Of a stretch of DNA of 64,000 nucleotides, positions 26,221 through 35,048 are shown in pieces. The notes beneath the pieces are model-generated. The model did not search any database. It was not told where the DNA came from and saw nothing but the letters and a program-made list of their open reading frames with translations. How positions within the stretch are numbered: position 1 is the first letter of the stretch; the number at the start of each line of letters is the position of its first letter. Source of the DNA: Burkholderiales bacterium (lineage in GTDB: Bacteria; Pseudomonadota; Gammaproteobacteria; Burkholderiales; WYBJ01); assembly GCA_022841915.1 (NCBI GenBank), contig JALHQN010000009.1:186001-250000 (forward strand), in the 5' to 3' direction. A program made the translations under genes and the position numbers.

Positions 26221-27012
26221 CTACTTCAGGCCGAGCACCGCCTTGGCGCGTGCGAGATACTCGATGCGATCGTCGAGACCGTTGTAGCCACCGTTGATCG
26301 CCTTCGTCACGGCCTTCACGTCGTCGGCGTCGGCCAGCCGATTGATCTTTCGCTTGCTCCAGTACCAGCAGGCCACATCGACGCCCACGAACGGATCCGT
26401 TGCCACGATGCCGGGATTGCCCACGCAGTCGATGCCGCTTTCCTGGCTGTATTGCGTGTAGTTGGCCCGCCCCGTGAGCTGGATCAAGCCGCGCCCCTTG
26501 AAGCGCCTGCCATCGCCGGGCTGATCGTTGCCCAGATCCCTGCGGCCCTCGTACGCCGAGCCGTCGGCGATCTCTTCGGCGTACAGGAAGGATGCGGTTT
26601 CATGCGCGAGCTGCGACACGAAATGCGCCATGCGCAAAGGGGTCGTGATTTCGTGCTTCTTCATGCCCGCCACCAGCGGCTCGAAATACAGATCGATTCG
26701 CGACGGCAAGGCCCGGGGCATGACCACGGAGAGCTTCTCCTTCGAGGGGCCTTCCGGCAACCCCGCCAGCAGCGCAGTCACCGTCGCATCGCCCGGCGCC
26801 AACATGCCGTCCGAGGTGGACAACCCCATCACCTTGGTTTCGTAAGCGGTGATCGCCGCGATGGTGCGGGGCCCGATACGACCATCGGACTCGAGCTTCT
26901 CGGGCTTCGGGTTCGGGAAATGAGGCAGATTCAAATTGAACAACACCTGGAACACCATGACATCCATCAGGTCGTTTCGCCCGCTCCTGCCAACGCTTCG
27001 CACCAAACACAT
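26221..27012 (-). CDS. GH19 lysozyme-like effector with peptidoglycan-binding region
   Basis: 263 residues. Residues ~16-85 look like a peptidoglycan-binding domain (DGRIGPRTIAAITAYE). Residues ~95-263 are a GH19 catalytic domain with the acid Glu138 in QLAHETASF, second Glu pair in YAEEI (146-147) and the substrate-cleft hallmark FKGRGLIQLTGRANY at 171-185. No signal peptide or membrane segment is present, so it needs a secretion apparatus or cell lysis to reach a wall. No XVIPCD tail is present. AGGAGG precedes the ATG at 27012. It is the first gene of the cluster with the XAC2610-like lipoprotein. Confidence 0.85.
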   Translation of the reverse strand: MCLVRSVGRSGRNDLMDVMVFQVLFNLNLPHFPNPKPEKLESDGRIGPRTIAAITAYETKVMGLSTSDGMLAPGDATVTALLAGLPEGPSKEKLSVVMPRALPSRIDLYFEPLVAGMKKHEITTPLRMAHFVSQLAHETASFLYAEEIADGSAYEGRRDLGNDQPGDGRRFKGRGLIQLTGRANYTQYSQESGIDCVGNPGIVATDPFVGVDVACWYWSKRKINRLADADDVKAVTKAINGGYNGLDDRIEYLARAKAVLGLK

Positions 27013-27138
27013 GGGCCGCTCCTCCTAGAAAATCACGCCATCGAGTATCAGGCCTCTTCATGGTACGCCGTAAGCGAAGATCTCACATGCTGCGGCATGA
27101 ATCAGGCCATCCGCCGGCGGCGCCTGCCGGCGCCGGGC

Positions 27139-30100
27139 TCACGCGATCGCCTTGTGTGACGCTTGCTCGCGCGCATCGCGTTCGAACGGCTGCTTCAACT
27201 TGCCCTCCAGTTCGTTCCAGCGCTCGCAAGCCCGGGACATCGCCGCGAGCTTGACGTGCCCGAAGCCGCGCACCTGATCGGGCAATCCGGCGATCTCGGA
27301 GAGCACGCCCAGGTGTTCGCCGTCCTGCGCACTGGCCAGGGAAGCGACGAAGGCGATGTACCGGTCTCGCCAGGCACGCTCGCGCTTGCGCTCTTCGCTC
27401 CAGCCGAACGGATCGAACACCGTTTCCCGCAGTGCCACGAAGCGGGCCAGCACGCGGAGAACACCGTGCATCCACTGCCCGAACCGGCGCTTCTTCACCT
27501 CGCTGCCGGCCCCCAGCGCAGGCGGCGCGAGATTGAAGCTGATCCGAACGTCCTTGCCGAAGTCCCTCTCCAGTTCCTGCCGGAATGCCGGCGCCGTCAA
27601 GAGCCGCGCCACCTCGTATTCGTCCTTGTAGGCCATGACCCGGTACAGTTGCTGCGCCAGGGTCAGGCGCAGGGATTCCGGCCAGCGCTCATGCACGCCA
27701 CGCAGCAGGCTTTCGTAGCGCAAGGCGTACCGTTCGTTCCAATACGCTTTCAGACGCGCACTGCGGTCACGGACCGTCGCAGCGAAATCCAGCGCTTGCG
27801 GCGGCTGCGAGGCCTCCGACAAGAGGCTCGATGCAAGCGCGGGCGTCTCGTGCAGATGGCAGCCGAGCCGAAAAGCCTCCATGTTCTTCTCGACGGCGGC
27901 ACCATTGAGTTCGATGGCACGTTGCAGACTCTCGCGCTGCAGCGGCACGCGTCCGGCCTGCCATGCGATACCGAGCAGAATCAGATTGGTGAATATCGCA
28001 TCCCCGAGCACGGCCTCGGCCAAGCGCGCCGCCGGGAGCGCAATGACACGCCCTGCCGGCAACCTGTCGTTCACCCGACGCACGAGATCGTCGACCGGCA
28101 CGACCCAGTCGCGCTTGCGAATGAATTCGGAGGTTGCCGTGCCGTCCCGGTTGAGAACAGCCACGGCGTCAGGCCGCAACCGGGAGAGCGTCTCGCCATG
28201 GCCGGCGACGACCGTGTCGGTGCCGATCATCAGATCGCACTGCCCGGCCGCGATCTTGGTGGCGGACACGTCGGCCTCCGAGGCTGCCAGCTGGACGTAC
28301 GAATATACGGTGCCGCCCTTCTGAGCCATACCGCCCATATCCATGACGCATACGGTCTTGCCTTCCAGGTGGGCGGCCATGCCCAGCAGCGCGCCGATCG
28401 TCACCACACCCGTGCCTCCGACGCCCGCCAGCACGATGCGCAGGGGGGCTGCCAGCGCGGGCACGATCGCGGATGCTGGCCAGTCCTGCGGAAGAAGCGA
28501 GGCTTGCGCGCCGGAGCCAGCGGCAGCCGAGGGCAGCGCACGCTGCATGTCGCGCGCATGCACGGTGACGAAGCTCGGGCAGAAGCCGTCGACGCAGGAG
28601 AAATCCTTGTTGCAACTGCTTTGATTGATGCGGCGCTTGAGTCCGAGCTCGGTCGGCAGCGGCTCGACCGACAGGCAATTGGACTTCGTCGAGCAATCCC
28701 CGCAGCCTTCACAGACTGCCGTGTTGATGTACATCCGCTCGGCCGGATCGGGGTAGGCCTGGCGCTTTCTGCGCCGACGCTTCTCGCTCGCACAGGTCTG
28801 CGCGAAGACGAGCGCGCTGACACCCTTCACCTCGCGCAGCTCTCTTTGCACCGCTTCGTGCTCCGAGCGATGACGCACGGTCACCCCCGGCGCCAGATCG
28901 TCGAACGCCCGAACCAGCTCCGGTTCGTCGCTGACGACGACGATCTTGCCCACGCCCTCGGCCGCAAGCTGCCGGGTAAGCTGCGGCACGCTCAACGCGC
29001 CGTCGACCTGCTGCCCGCCCGTCATGCCGACTGCATCGTTGTACAAGATCTTGTAGGTGAGATTCACCTTGGCGGCCACTGCCTGCCGGATCGCCATGTA
29101 GCCCGAATGGAAGTAGGTGCCATCGCCGATGTTGACGAAAACATGCGGCTCGGCGGTGAACGGCGCTGTCCCCACCCAGCTGGCACCTTCGCCGCCCATC
29201 TGCGTGAAGGTCTCGGTGCCCCTGTCCATGAACAGCGCCAGGAAGTGGCATCCGATACCGCCCAGCGCGCGGCTCCCCTCGGGCAGCCGCGTCGAGGAAT
29301 TGTGCGGGCAGCCGCTGCAGAAGTAGGCCTTGCGCTCGGCGATGTCGATCACGCGACGCGCTGCCTTCTCGGCCGACTCGATCTGTTCGAGTCGGCGCTC
29401 GATCATCGCCCGAATATCGTCCGGCAGTTGCAGCCGCAGCAGCCGCGTGCCCACGGCCTTGGCGATCGGCTCGGGCTGCAATTCGAAGTGACTGATGAAT
29501 GGCGCGTCCGCTTGGGCGGTACTCCATTCACCGCGGCCCTCGGAGGCCTTGCCCACGACGCGGGGGCGCTCATGATCCGGCAACGCGTACAGTTCGTCCT
29601 TGATCTGCGCTTCGAGGACCGGACGCTTCTCCTCCACCACGATGATCTCTTGCAGCCCGGCGGCGAATTCGCGCAGCCCGAACGGCTCCAGCGGCCAGAT
29701 CACGCCCACCTGATAGAGCCGCAGGCCGATCCGCCGGGCGGGCTCGCCCTCCAGACCCAACAAACGAAGGGCTTCGACCGTGTCGAGGTAGCCCTTGCCG
29801 CTCGCGGCGATCCCGATGCGCGCGTCGGCGCTGTCCCAGGTCACCCTGTTGAGCCGATTGGCACGCAGGTAAGCCAGCGCCGCGGGCAGCTTGTACCGAT
29901 ACAGCCGCTCCTCCTGGACCAGAGAGCGGTCCGGCCAACGGATGTTCAGCCCGTCGGAAGGCCGTTCGAAGTCGAATGCCGTGACGGGCTGGATGCGGTC
30001 GAGCCCGACATCTACCGATGCCGAGGTCTCCACGATCTCGCTGACCAGTTTCATCGAGGTCCAGATGCCGGCGATGCGGGACATGGCCACGGCATGCACG

Positions 30101-30678
30101 CCGAAGTCGAGAATCTGCTGGACCGAGGTCGGATAGAAGATGGGCAAAGCGCAGCCCATCATCACATGCTCGGATTGGTGCGGGATGCTGGACGACTTGC
30201 AGGAGTGATCGTCGCCGTAAAGGGCCACGACGCCGCCGTGCGCGGCTGTCCCGGCGAGATTGGCGTGTCTGAAGGCATCGCCCGAGCGATCTGCGCCAGG
30301 CCCCTTGCCATACCACCAGCCGACCACGCCGTCGAACTTGCCCTGACCTGCGAGGCCAGCCTGCTGACTGCCCCAGACGGCCGTCGCCGCGAGATCCTCG
30401 TTGACGCCCGGCTGGAACACCACGTCGTGACTGGCGAGATGCTTGCCCGCCTGCCAAAGCGAAGTATCGAAGGTGCCCAGGGGCGAGCCGCGGTATCCGG
30501 AGACGAATGCGCCGGTGCGCAATCCGAGCCGAGCGTCGCGGCGGTGCTGCGCCAAGACAAGGCGCACGAGGCCCTGGATGCCGCTCATGTAGGCCTTGCC
30601 CTCGTCGCACACGTACTTGTCGTCGAGCGACAGCGTCCTCGCTGCCACGCCGGACGATGCGGATTGAACGCGATTCAT
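27139..30678 (-). CDS. Indolepyruvate ferredoxin oxidoreductase, fused alpha/gamma subunits
   Basis: A 1179-residue fusion of IorA-like (pyrimidine and ThDP domains) and IorB-like (gamma) parts. It converts aryl- or branched 2-oxoacids to acyl-CoA with ferredoxin. Seen are GYRGSPLGTFD, PGVNEDLAATAVWGSQQ, the ThDP region with IGDGTYFHSGYMAIRQ, the iron-sulfur segment VCEGCGDCSTKSNCLSVEP and the gamma-domain start AGVGGTGVVTIGALLGMAAH. The length is normal for proteobacterial fused IOR. GAGG lies before the ATG at 30678. It is divergent from a LysR gene that probably regulates it. Confidence 0.95.
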   Translation of the reverse strand: MNRVQSASSGVAARTLSLDDKYVCDEGKAYMSGIQGLVRLVLAQHRRDARLGLRTGAFVSGYRGSPLGTFDTSLWQAGKHLASHDVVFQPGVNEDLAATAVWGSQQAGLAGQGKFDGVVGWWYGKGPGADRSGDAFRHANLAGTAAHGGVVALYGDDHSCKSSSIPHQSEHVMMGCALPIFYPTSVQQILDFGVHAVAMSRIAGIWTSMKLVSEIVETSASVDVGLDRIQPVTAFDFERPSDGLNIRWPDRSLVQEERLYRYKLPAALAYLRANRLNRVTWDSADARIGIAASGKGYLDTVEALRLLGLEGEPARRIGLRLYQVGVIWPLEPFGLREFAAGLQEIIVVEEKRPVLEAQIKDELYALPDHERPRVVGKASEGRGEWSTAQADAPFISHFELQPEPIAKAVGTRLLRLQLPDDIRAMIERRLEQIESAEKAARRVIDIAERKAYFCSGCPHNSSTRLPEGSRALGGIGCHFLALFMDRGTETFTQMGGEGASWVGTAPFTAEPHVFVNIGDGTYFHSGYMAIRQAVAAKVNLTYKILYNDAVGMTGGQQVDGALSVPQLTRQLAAEGVGKIVVVSDEPELVRAFDDLAPGVTVRHRSEHEAVQRELREVKGVSALVFAQTCASEKRRRRKRQAYPDPAERMYINTAVCEGCGDCSTKSNCLSVEPLPTELGLKRRINQSSCNKDFSCVDGFCPSFVTVHARDMQRALPSAAAGSGAQASLLPQDWPASAIVPALAAPLRIVLAGVGGTGVVTIGALLGMAAHLEGKTVCVMDMGGMAQKGGTVYSYVQLAASEADVSATKIAAGQCDLMIGTDTVVAGHGETLSRLRPDAVAVLNRDGTATSEFIRKRDWVVPVDDLVRRVNDRLPAGRVIALPAARLAEAVLGDAIFTNLILLGIAWQAGRVPLQRESLQRAIELNGAAVEKNMEAFRLGCHLHETPALASSLLSEASQPPQALDFAATVRDRSARLKAYWNERYALRYESLLRGVHERWPESLRLTLAQQLYRVMAYKDEYEVARLLTAPAFRQELERDFGKDVRISFNLAPPALGAGSEVKKRRFGQWMHGVLRVLARFVALRETVFDPFGWSEERKRERAWRDRYIAFVASLASAQDGEHLGVLSEIAGLPDQVRGFGHVKLAAMSRACERWNELEGKLKQPFERDAREQASHKAIA

Positions 30679-30760
30679 TGGCTGCCTCGCTCCTGGACTG
30701 TTCGAGCCGCGGAACGTCACGGCCCGTCGCATCTGCGCATTCTCGACTTACTCAATCGAT

Positions 30761-30793
30761 GCAACAATGCCTCTTTGAGAAAATCATCGTTGC
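30761..30793. promoter_or_regulatory. Inverted repeat between IOR gene and LysR gene
   Basis: GCAACAATG (30761-30769) and CATCGTTGC (30785-30793) pair at eight of nine positions, separated by 15 bases. This is typical spacing for a LysR operator in a divergent promoter; it is immediately upstream of the lysR start at 30797. Confidence 0.5.
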
Positions 30794-30796
30794 GCA

Positions 30797-31735
30797 ATGA
30801 GAAAAGATCTGGACAGCGGCGTGCTTCATGCGATGCGCGCCCTCGTGCGTGTGGTCGATACCGGCAGCTTCACGGCCGCAGCCGGGCAGATGAGCCTAAC
30901 GACGGCTCAGGTCTCGCGGCTGGTTAGCGCTCTGGAGAAGCGACTGCAGGTGCAGCTCATGCAAAGGACCACGCGCCGCCTGGCGTTGACCGATGCCGGG
31001 GCCGCGTATGTCGAACGCTGCCGCGAGGTGCTCGCGCTCTTCGATCAGGCCGAGGCCCATGCCGCGGGCTCGGCCGCGGTGCCGAGCGGCAGACTGCGCG
31101 TGCAGAGCATGGCCAACTTCGGTCAGCACTACCTCGCCCCCATGCTGCCCGAATTCTGCGCGAAACACCCGCAACTGGTCGTCGAGTACAGCACTTCGCA
31201 ATACCTGCCGGATCTGCTCGCCAGCGGCGTGGACGTAAGCGTGTATCTCGCCGAGCACCTGCTCGACTCGGGCTTGATCGCGCGGCGCATCGGCACCACT
31301 TTCTCGATCTTGTGCGCCGCACCGGCATACCTGGGCAAGCGAGGCATCCCGAGGAAGCCCGAACAGTTGCAGGACCATGCTTGTCTGCGCCTGGTGAATC
31401 CTTCGATCCGGCCGGACTGGCACCTGACCACAGGCAAGGGCGTGACACACGTGATTCGCAATATCGGGCAATTGATCGCGGACACCCCAGAGCTGCTGCA
31501 AGATGCCGCGCAGCGCGGCGCCGGCATCACGCTGCTGCCGCTGTTCTCGGTCATCGACGCTGTCCGCGCCGGGCGTTTGCAGCGCGTGCTGCCCAAATGG
31601 CGCTCACCGGAAATCGGCGTGTATGCCTTGCTGCCTTCGCGGCATTTCATGGATGCGAAGACGCGCGCCTGGCTGGAATGGATGGAAGCGCGCATATCGC
31701 CGCGACTGGTCGAGGATGCCGCGTACTTTGCGTGA
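30797..31735 (+). CDS. LysR-family regulator divergent from IOR
   Basis: A 312-residue LysR protein. The N-terminal HTH (MRALVRVVDTGSFTAAAGQM, then TTAQVSRLVSALEKRL) matches the type found in the AaeR/CrgA-like subfamily, followed by the periplasmic-binding-protein-like effector domain (GRLRVQSMANFGQHYL). It is divergent from the indolepyruvate oxidoreductase with 118 bases between, so that gene is its most likely target. The effector is unknown. Confidence 0.92.
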   Translation: MRKDLDSGVLHAMRALVRVVDTGSFTAAAGQMSLTTAQVSRLVSALEKRLQVQLMQRTTRRLALTDAGAAYVERCREVLALFDQAEAHAAGSAAVPSGRLRVQSMANFGQHYLAPMLPEFCAKHPQLVVEYSTSQYLPDLLASGVDVSVYLAEHLLDSGLIARRIGTTFSILCAAPAYLGKRGIPRKPEQLQDHACLRLVNPSIRPDWHLTTGKGVTHVIRNIGQLIADTPELLQDAAQRGAGITLLPLFSVIDAVRAGRLQRVLPKWRSPEIGVYALLPSRHFMDAKTRAWLEWMEARISPRLVEDAAYFA

Positions 31736-31816
31736 ACCGGTGCTGCGGCCCGCCACCGAGAAAGACCCTGAGATGCCGCCTCCCGAGCCCGCCCCCCTTG
31801 AACACTCGAACAACGA

Positions 31817-32785
31817 TCAGGAAGCCGTCGCTCCGGACAACTTGACGGCGCGCTCCCATTTCGCACGGTCGCTGGCGATGCGTCGCGCGAACTCCTCCTG
31901 CGTGCTCGTAAGCACCTCTGCACCTTGCGAAGCGAGTCGATCCTTGATGTCTTGCATGGTCTCCATCTTGCGCACTTCCTGATTGAGGCGGGTCAGCACT
32001 GAACTCGACGTGCCCTTGGGAGCAAGCAGCCCGTACCATACGATCAACTCGAAGTCCTTGATGCCCGATTCGGAGATCGTCGGCAACTCGGGCGCTAACG
32101 TGGAACGCTGCAGCGATGTCACCGCGAGCGGGCGCAAACGCCCCGCCTTCACCATCGGCAGCACGGACGGCATGTTGGAAATGAACAGGGTGACTTGGCC
32201 GTTCACGACATCGGTGATCGCCGGGCCGGTGCCCTTGTAGGGCACATGCAGGAAATCGACGCCCGCCGCCTGCTTGAAGAGTTCGGTGCCCAGATGCGAG
32301 GAGGAGCCGCTGCCCGGCGTCGCGTACGTGAGTTTCCCGGGCTGCGACTTCGCCAAGGCGATCAACTCCTTGACCGACCGGACCGGCAGCGACGCCCCCA
32401 CGACCAGGACGCTCGGCGTCGAAGCCACCAGGCTGATGGGCGCAAGATCCTTGCCGGGATCGAACGTGAGGTTCTTGTGCAGACTCGGATTGATGCAGAT
32501 CGTGCTGACCGAGCCGATCATCACCGTATGCCCGTCCGGGTTCGCTCGGGCAGCCATCTCCGTGCCGATCAGCCCGGCAGCCCCGCCGCGGTTATCCACC
32601 ACGACCTGCATGCTCAAGGCATCCGTCAGACGCTGGGCGACGATCCGCCCCATGATGTCGGTGCCGCCGCCGGGAGGAAACGGAATGATCATGCGCACGG
32701 GGCGCGTCGGGAAAGCTTCGGCGGCATGAGTCGCCGACGTGAACAAGGTGCCCGTAAGCACCAGCCAACATATTGCCAAACGCAT
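31817..32785 (-). CDS. Bug/TctC-family receptor paired with MmgE/PrpD
   Basis: A 322-residue receptor with signal peptide (cut near ATHAAE) and hallmark FPTRPVRMIIPFPPGGGTD. CGGAGGGGG precedes the ATG at 32785; the frame upstream is not coding. It lies 52 bases downstream of an MmgE/PrpD gene, repeating the Bug+PrpD pairing of the tricarboxylate operon. The ligand is probably a polycarboxylate. Confidence 0.9.
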   Translation of the reverse strand: MRLAICWLVLTGTLFTSATHAAEAFPTRPVRMIIPFPPGGGTDIMGRIVAQRLTDALSMQVVVDNRGGAAGLIGTEMAARANPDGHTVMIGSVSTICINPSLHKNLTFDPGKDLAPISLVASTPSVLVVGASLPVRSVKELIALAKSQPGKLTYATPGSGSSSHLGTELFKQAAGVDFLHVPYKGTGPAITDVVNGQVTLFISNMPSVLPMVKAGRLRPLAVTSLQRSTLAPELPTISESGIKDFELIVWYGLLAPKGTSSSVLTRLNQEVRKMETMQDIKDRLASQGAEVLTSTQEEFARRIASDRAKWERAVKLSGATAS

Positions 32786-32837
32786 CGCGTCCCCCTCCGA
32801 TTCGAACCAGACGATCGGGCCGTCTCGGCCCGTCACG

Positions 32838-34208
32838 TTATGCTGCTGCGGTGAGCTTGAGCAGCTCGCCCACATCGCCCACGTCTTCCAGACGACGCAG
32901 CCGATCGATCAATGCGTCGATACGAGCATCGGTCAACCCGGCGTAGTCGCGCCCCATCGCGCGCAGCTTGGCATCCTGATCGGCGTCGGACATCGGATTG
33001 CGATAGTGTCCGAGATGGTACTCGGCACGGGCGTGCAGCACCTCGCCTGCCTCGGTTTCGACCTCGAGCAGGCAAAGCGGGGCCTCGGGCCAAGCCCTGC
33101 TCGGTTCGTCGCCCACCGAAATCGCGATCTTCTGCATCAGCGCGCGCACATCTGCGCGTTTGTAATACAACTCGTCGTAGTGGCGGATCGCCAAGGTGCC
33201 CTCCATCAGCGCAACCGCGATCGTGAACGGCAGGGAATGGTCCGCCGTCTCGCGGGTCTCCGGGGTCCAGTGCACCGGCTCGGCGTAGTTCATGCCGTTG
33301 CGATACGTCTGCATGCGCACCTGCTTGATCGAATCGATGCCTCCGCTCAAACGGGCCCGGATCTGCTGTGCCGCCTCCACGGCCGTATGGCAATGGTACC
33401 CGGCTGGAAACGGCTTCATCCTCGCCTTCTGGATGCGGAACTCGGCGCCTCGGGAAGCAAGCGGCGGCAGCTCGAAGGCACCCCCGATGGCGTTGAAGTA
33501 ACCCTGTACGCCTTCGAAAGGAAGATCCGGCCCCGTCATTCCCTTCGCCGCCAGCAACGCGGTGAAGACGGCATTGCGCCCCGCGTTCGCGACTGCGCAG
33601 CCCTTCCAGTGCGAGAGCGCGCCGCGCCTGACTTGTCCCACCGTCAGATGCGAACTCGCGGCCAGGCTGAGCGCATGCCCCATGCGCTCCTGATCGAGCC
33701 CCATCGCCTTGCTGACGGCGATCGATGCCGCGATCACCCCGAACGTCGCCTGATCCCAGGTGGGCGCGTTGCGCATCGCCCCCGAATCGGTGATGCCGCA
33801 GAAGATCTCGTAAGCCAGAGCCATCGACAGGATCAGGTCGCGTCCGCCGCCGTGGGCGGTTTCCACCGCCGCCAACACCGGCCCGAACATGTCCGAGGGG
33901 TGGCACAAGCCAGAGCCGCTGACGTACGCATCGGAAAAATCCTGATAGCGCACCAGCACGCCATTGACGAACGCCGCCAGATCGGGCGTCGTCTGCTCCC
34001 CGGTCACCATCAACGTGGCCGGATGGCGCGCCGTGACCTCCAGTGCGAGCGAGCGCGCAATCGCTGCCGGCTCCGCGCGCGCGGCCCCCAGCGCACAGCC
34101 GACGAGGTCGAGGATGATGCGCTTGGTTGCATCGACCGCCGCGGGGGAGAGATCGGCATAACTGAGCTCGGAGGCATAGGCCGCGAGCTGGCGAGTCAAT
34201 TTGTCCAT
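32838..34208 (-). CDS. MmgE/PrpD-family protein
   Basis: 456 residues with the family's N-terminal helical domain (VDATKRIILDLVGCALGAARAE) and C-terminal swivelling domain starting near residue 270. It starts at the ATG at 34208, at the conserved MDKLTRQLAAYASEL segment; 26 further upstream codons lack coding character. It shares an operon with a Bug receptor. The family includes methylcitrate dehydratase and aconitate decarboxylase; the substrate cannot be assigned. Confidence 0.88.
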   Translation of the reverse strand: MDKLTRQLAAYASELSYADLSPAAVDATKRIILDLVGCALGAARAEPAAIARSLALEVTARHPATLMVTGEQTTPDLAAFVNGVLVRYQDFSDAYVSGSGLCHPSDMFGPVLAAVETAHGGGRDLILSMALAYEIFCGITDSGAMRNAPTWDQATFGVIAASIAVSKAMGLDQERMGHALSLAASSHLTVGQVRRGALSHWKGCAVANAGRNAVFTALLAAKGMTGPDLPFEGVQGYFNAIGGAFELPPLASRGAEFRIQKARMKPFPAGYHCHTAVEAAQQIRARLSGGIDSIKQVRMQTYRNGMNYAEPVHWTPETRETADHSLPFTIAVALMEGTLAIRHYDELYYKRADVRALMQKIAISVGDEPSRAWPEAPLCLLEVETEAGEVLHARAEYHLGHYRNPMSDADQDAKLRAMGRDYAGLTDARIDALIDRLRRLEDVGDVGELLKLTAAA

Positions 34209-34513
34209 CGGCAACGTGCTCCGCAATTCAGATGTGTGGCCCGCAGTGTAAGCCTCGCTGCGAAGGCGTCCAAGCCAGGCAAGCATCGTCGGGACCGCTG
34301 AAGGCCGCCTCAGTGCCTGAGCGGAGTAGCGAGAAATGGACGACCCCTACTCGGGGCTGCGAAAGTCGAAGGACGAGCGGCAGCATCCGGGGGATCGATC
34401 AGGGTCGATGACAGAGCCTGGATAGACCTGCGGGGGCGAGAGCCGACCGACACTCTGCGCATCCGCATACGTACACGAAGGAGTTCTCTGCGAATTCTTT
34501 TGCATGCTCGGGC
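34209..34513. other. Intergenic, no gene seen
   Basis: A stretch between the MmgE/PrpD start and the heme-operon promoter. It has short frames on both strands without coding character. A small CCCC-GGGG hairpin near 34345-34358 is the only structure seen. It must also hold the leftward promoter, which I could not identify. Confidence 0.5.
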
Positions 34514-34549
34514 TTGACGCTAATTCGTATTGCGATGTATTCTCATTTG
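34514..34549 (+). promoter_or_regulatory. Heme-operon promoter overlapped by Fur-like box
   Basis: TTGACG (-35, 34514-34519), 18-base spacer and TATTCT (-10, 34538-34543). The -10 lies inside GATGTATTCTCATTTG, whose TATTCTCATT part resembles the Fur consensus (GATTCTCATT). Fur with iron would block RNA polymerase here. The leader to the first ATG would be ~190 bases. Confidence 0.6.
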
Positions 34550-34739
34550 CACAGCATGACAGATCGAGCCACTGCTGCAACCGCATGAATTGCAGCGCGG
34601 TCCTGTCATCCAGCCAGCCAACAAACCTCTCCGGTTTGCGTAGCGAGCCATCCCGCTGCCGAAAGCAACCGCATCCTGGAGACTCGTCGTTCGTCTTCGC
34701 ACTCCAGGCCGCATCTTCACCTCTCACTGGAGTTATGCG

Positions 34740-35018
34740 ATGCCCAGTATTCCTGCGACCCTGCACCGCCGCGAAACGATCGTCAGCGCGGTGCTCTATC
34801 TCATGACCAAGCATGCGCAGTCACCTTGCCCCCTCCTCGGCCGGGCGGTCGCAGAACATCTGAATCTGCTTGCACGCTGCCCCGCAGACGATAGCACTTC
34901 GGAAACCAGCGAACTGCTGTGCCGACTCGCTGCGGCATGGCGCCTCCTGGCGAACGATCGACCGAGCCCGGCTACATGGAGCCACCACAGGACGGACGCG
35001 ACGCCAGTACTGCAGTAG
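34740..35018 (+). CDS. Small protein, first gene of heme operon
   Basis: A 92-residue protein I do not recognise. Its helical N-terminal half ETIVSAVLYLMTKHAQSPC and LLGRAVAEHLNLLARCP suggests a compact alpha-helical protein with two cysteines (29 and ~47). There is no signal peptide. A GGAG eight bases before the ATG and its position between the Fur-type promoter and hmuS support it. The next gene begins 30 bases after its stop. A role in heme handling is inference from position only. Confidence 0.55.
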   Translation: MPSIPATLHRRETIVSAVLYLMTKHAQSPCPLLGRAVAEHLNLLARCPADDSTSETSELLCRLAAAWRLLANDRPSPATWSHHRTDATPVLQ

Positions 35019-35048
35019 ACCCATCGACACCGCCCACGGAGATCCCGC

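Noticed and set aside
26221-27012. GH19 lysozyme as a classical T4SS effector
   Set aside because: No XVIPCD-type tail and no T4SS genes in the window; only the lysozyme/immunity pairing is supported.
26221-27012. GH19 gene as a prophage endolysin
   Set aside because: No holin, spanin or other phage genes nearby, and the directly abutting XAC2610-like lipoprotein favours an effector/immunity module; not fully excluded.
27163-30927. Open frame of 1254 codons antisense to the indolepyruvate oxidoreductase gene
   Set aside because: Follows from the high-GC codon bias of the real gene; no domain recognised, and the opposite frame shows conserved ThDP and Fe-S motifs.
34347-34814. Minus-strand frame of 155 codons in the heme promoter region
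   Set aside because: No coding character or ribosome site; it would overlap the Fur-type promoter and the first small gene.
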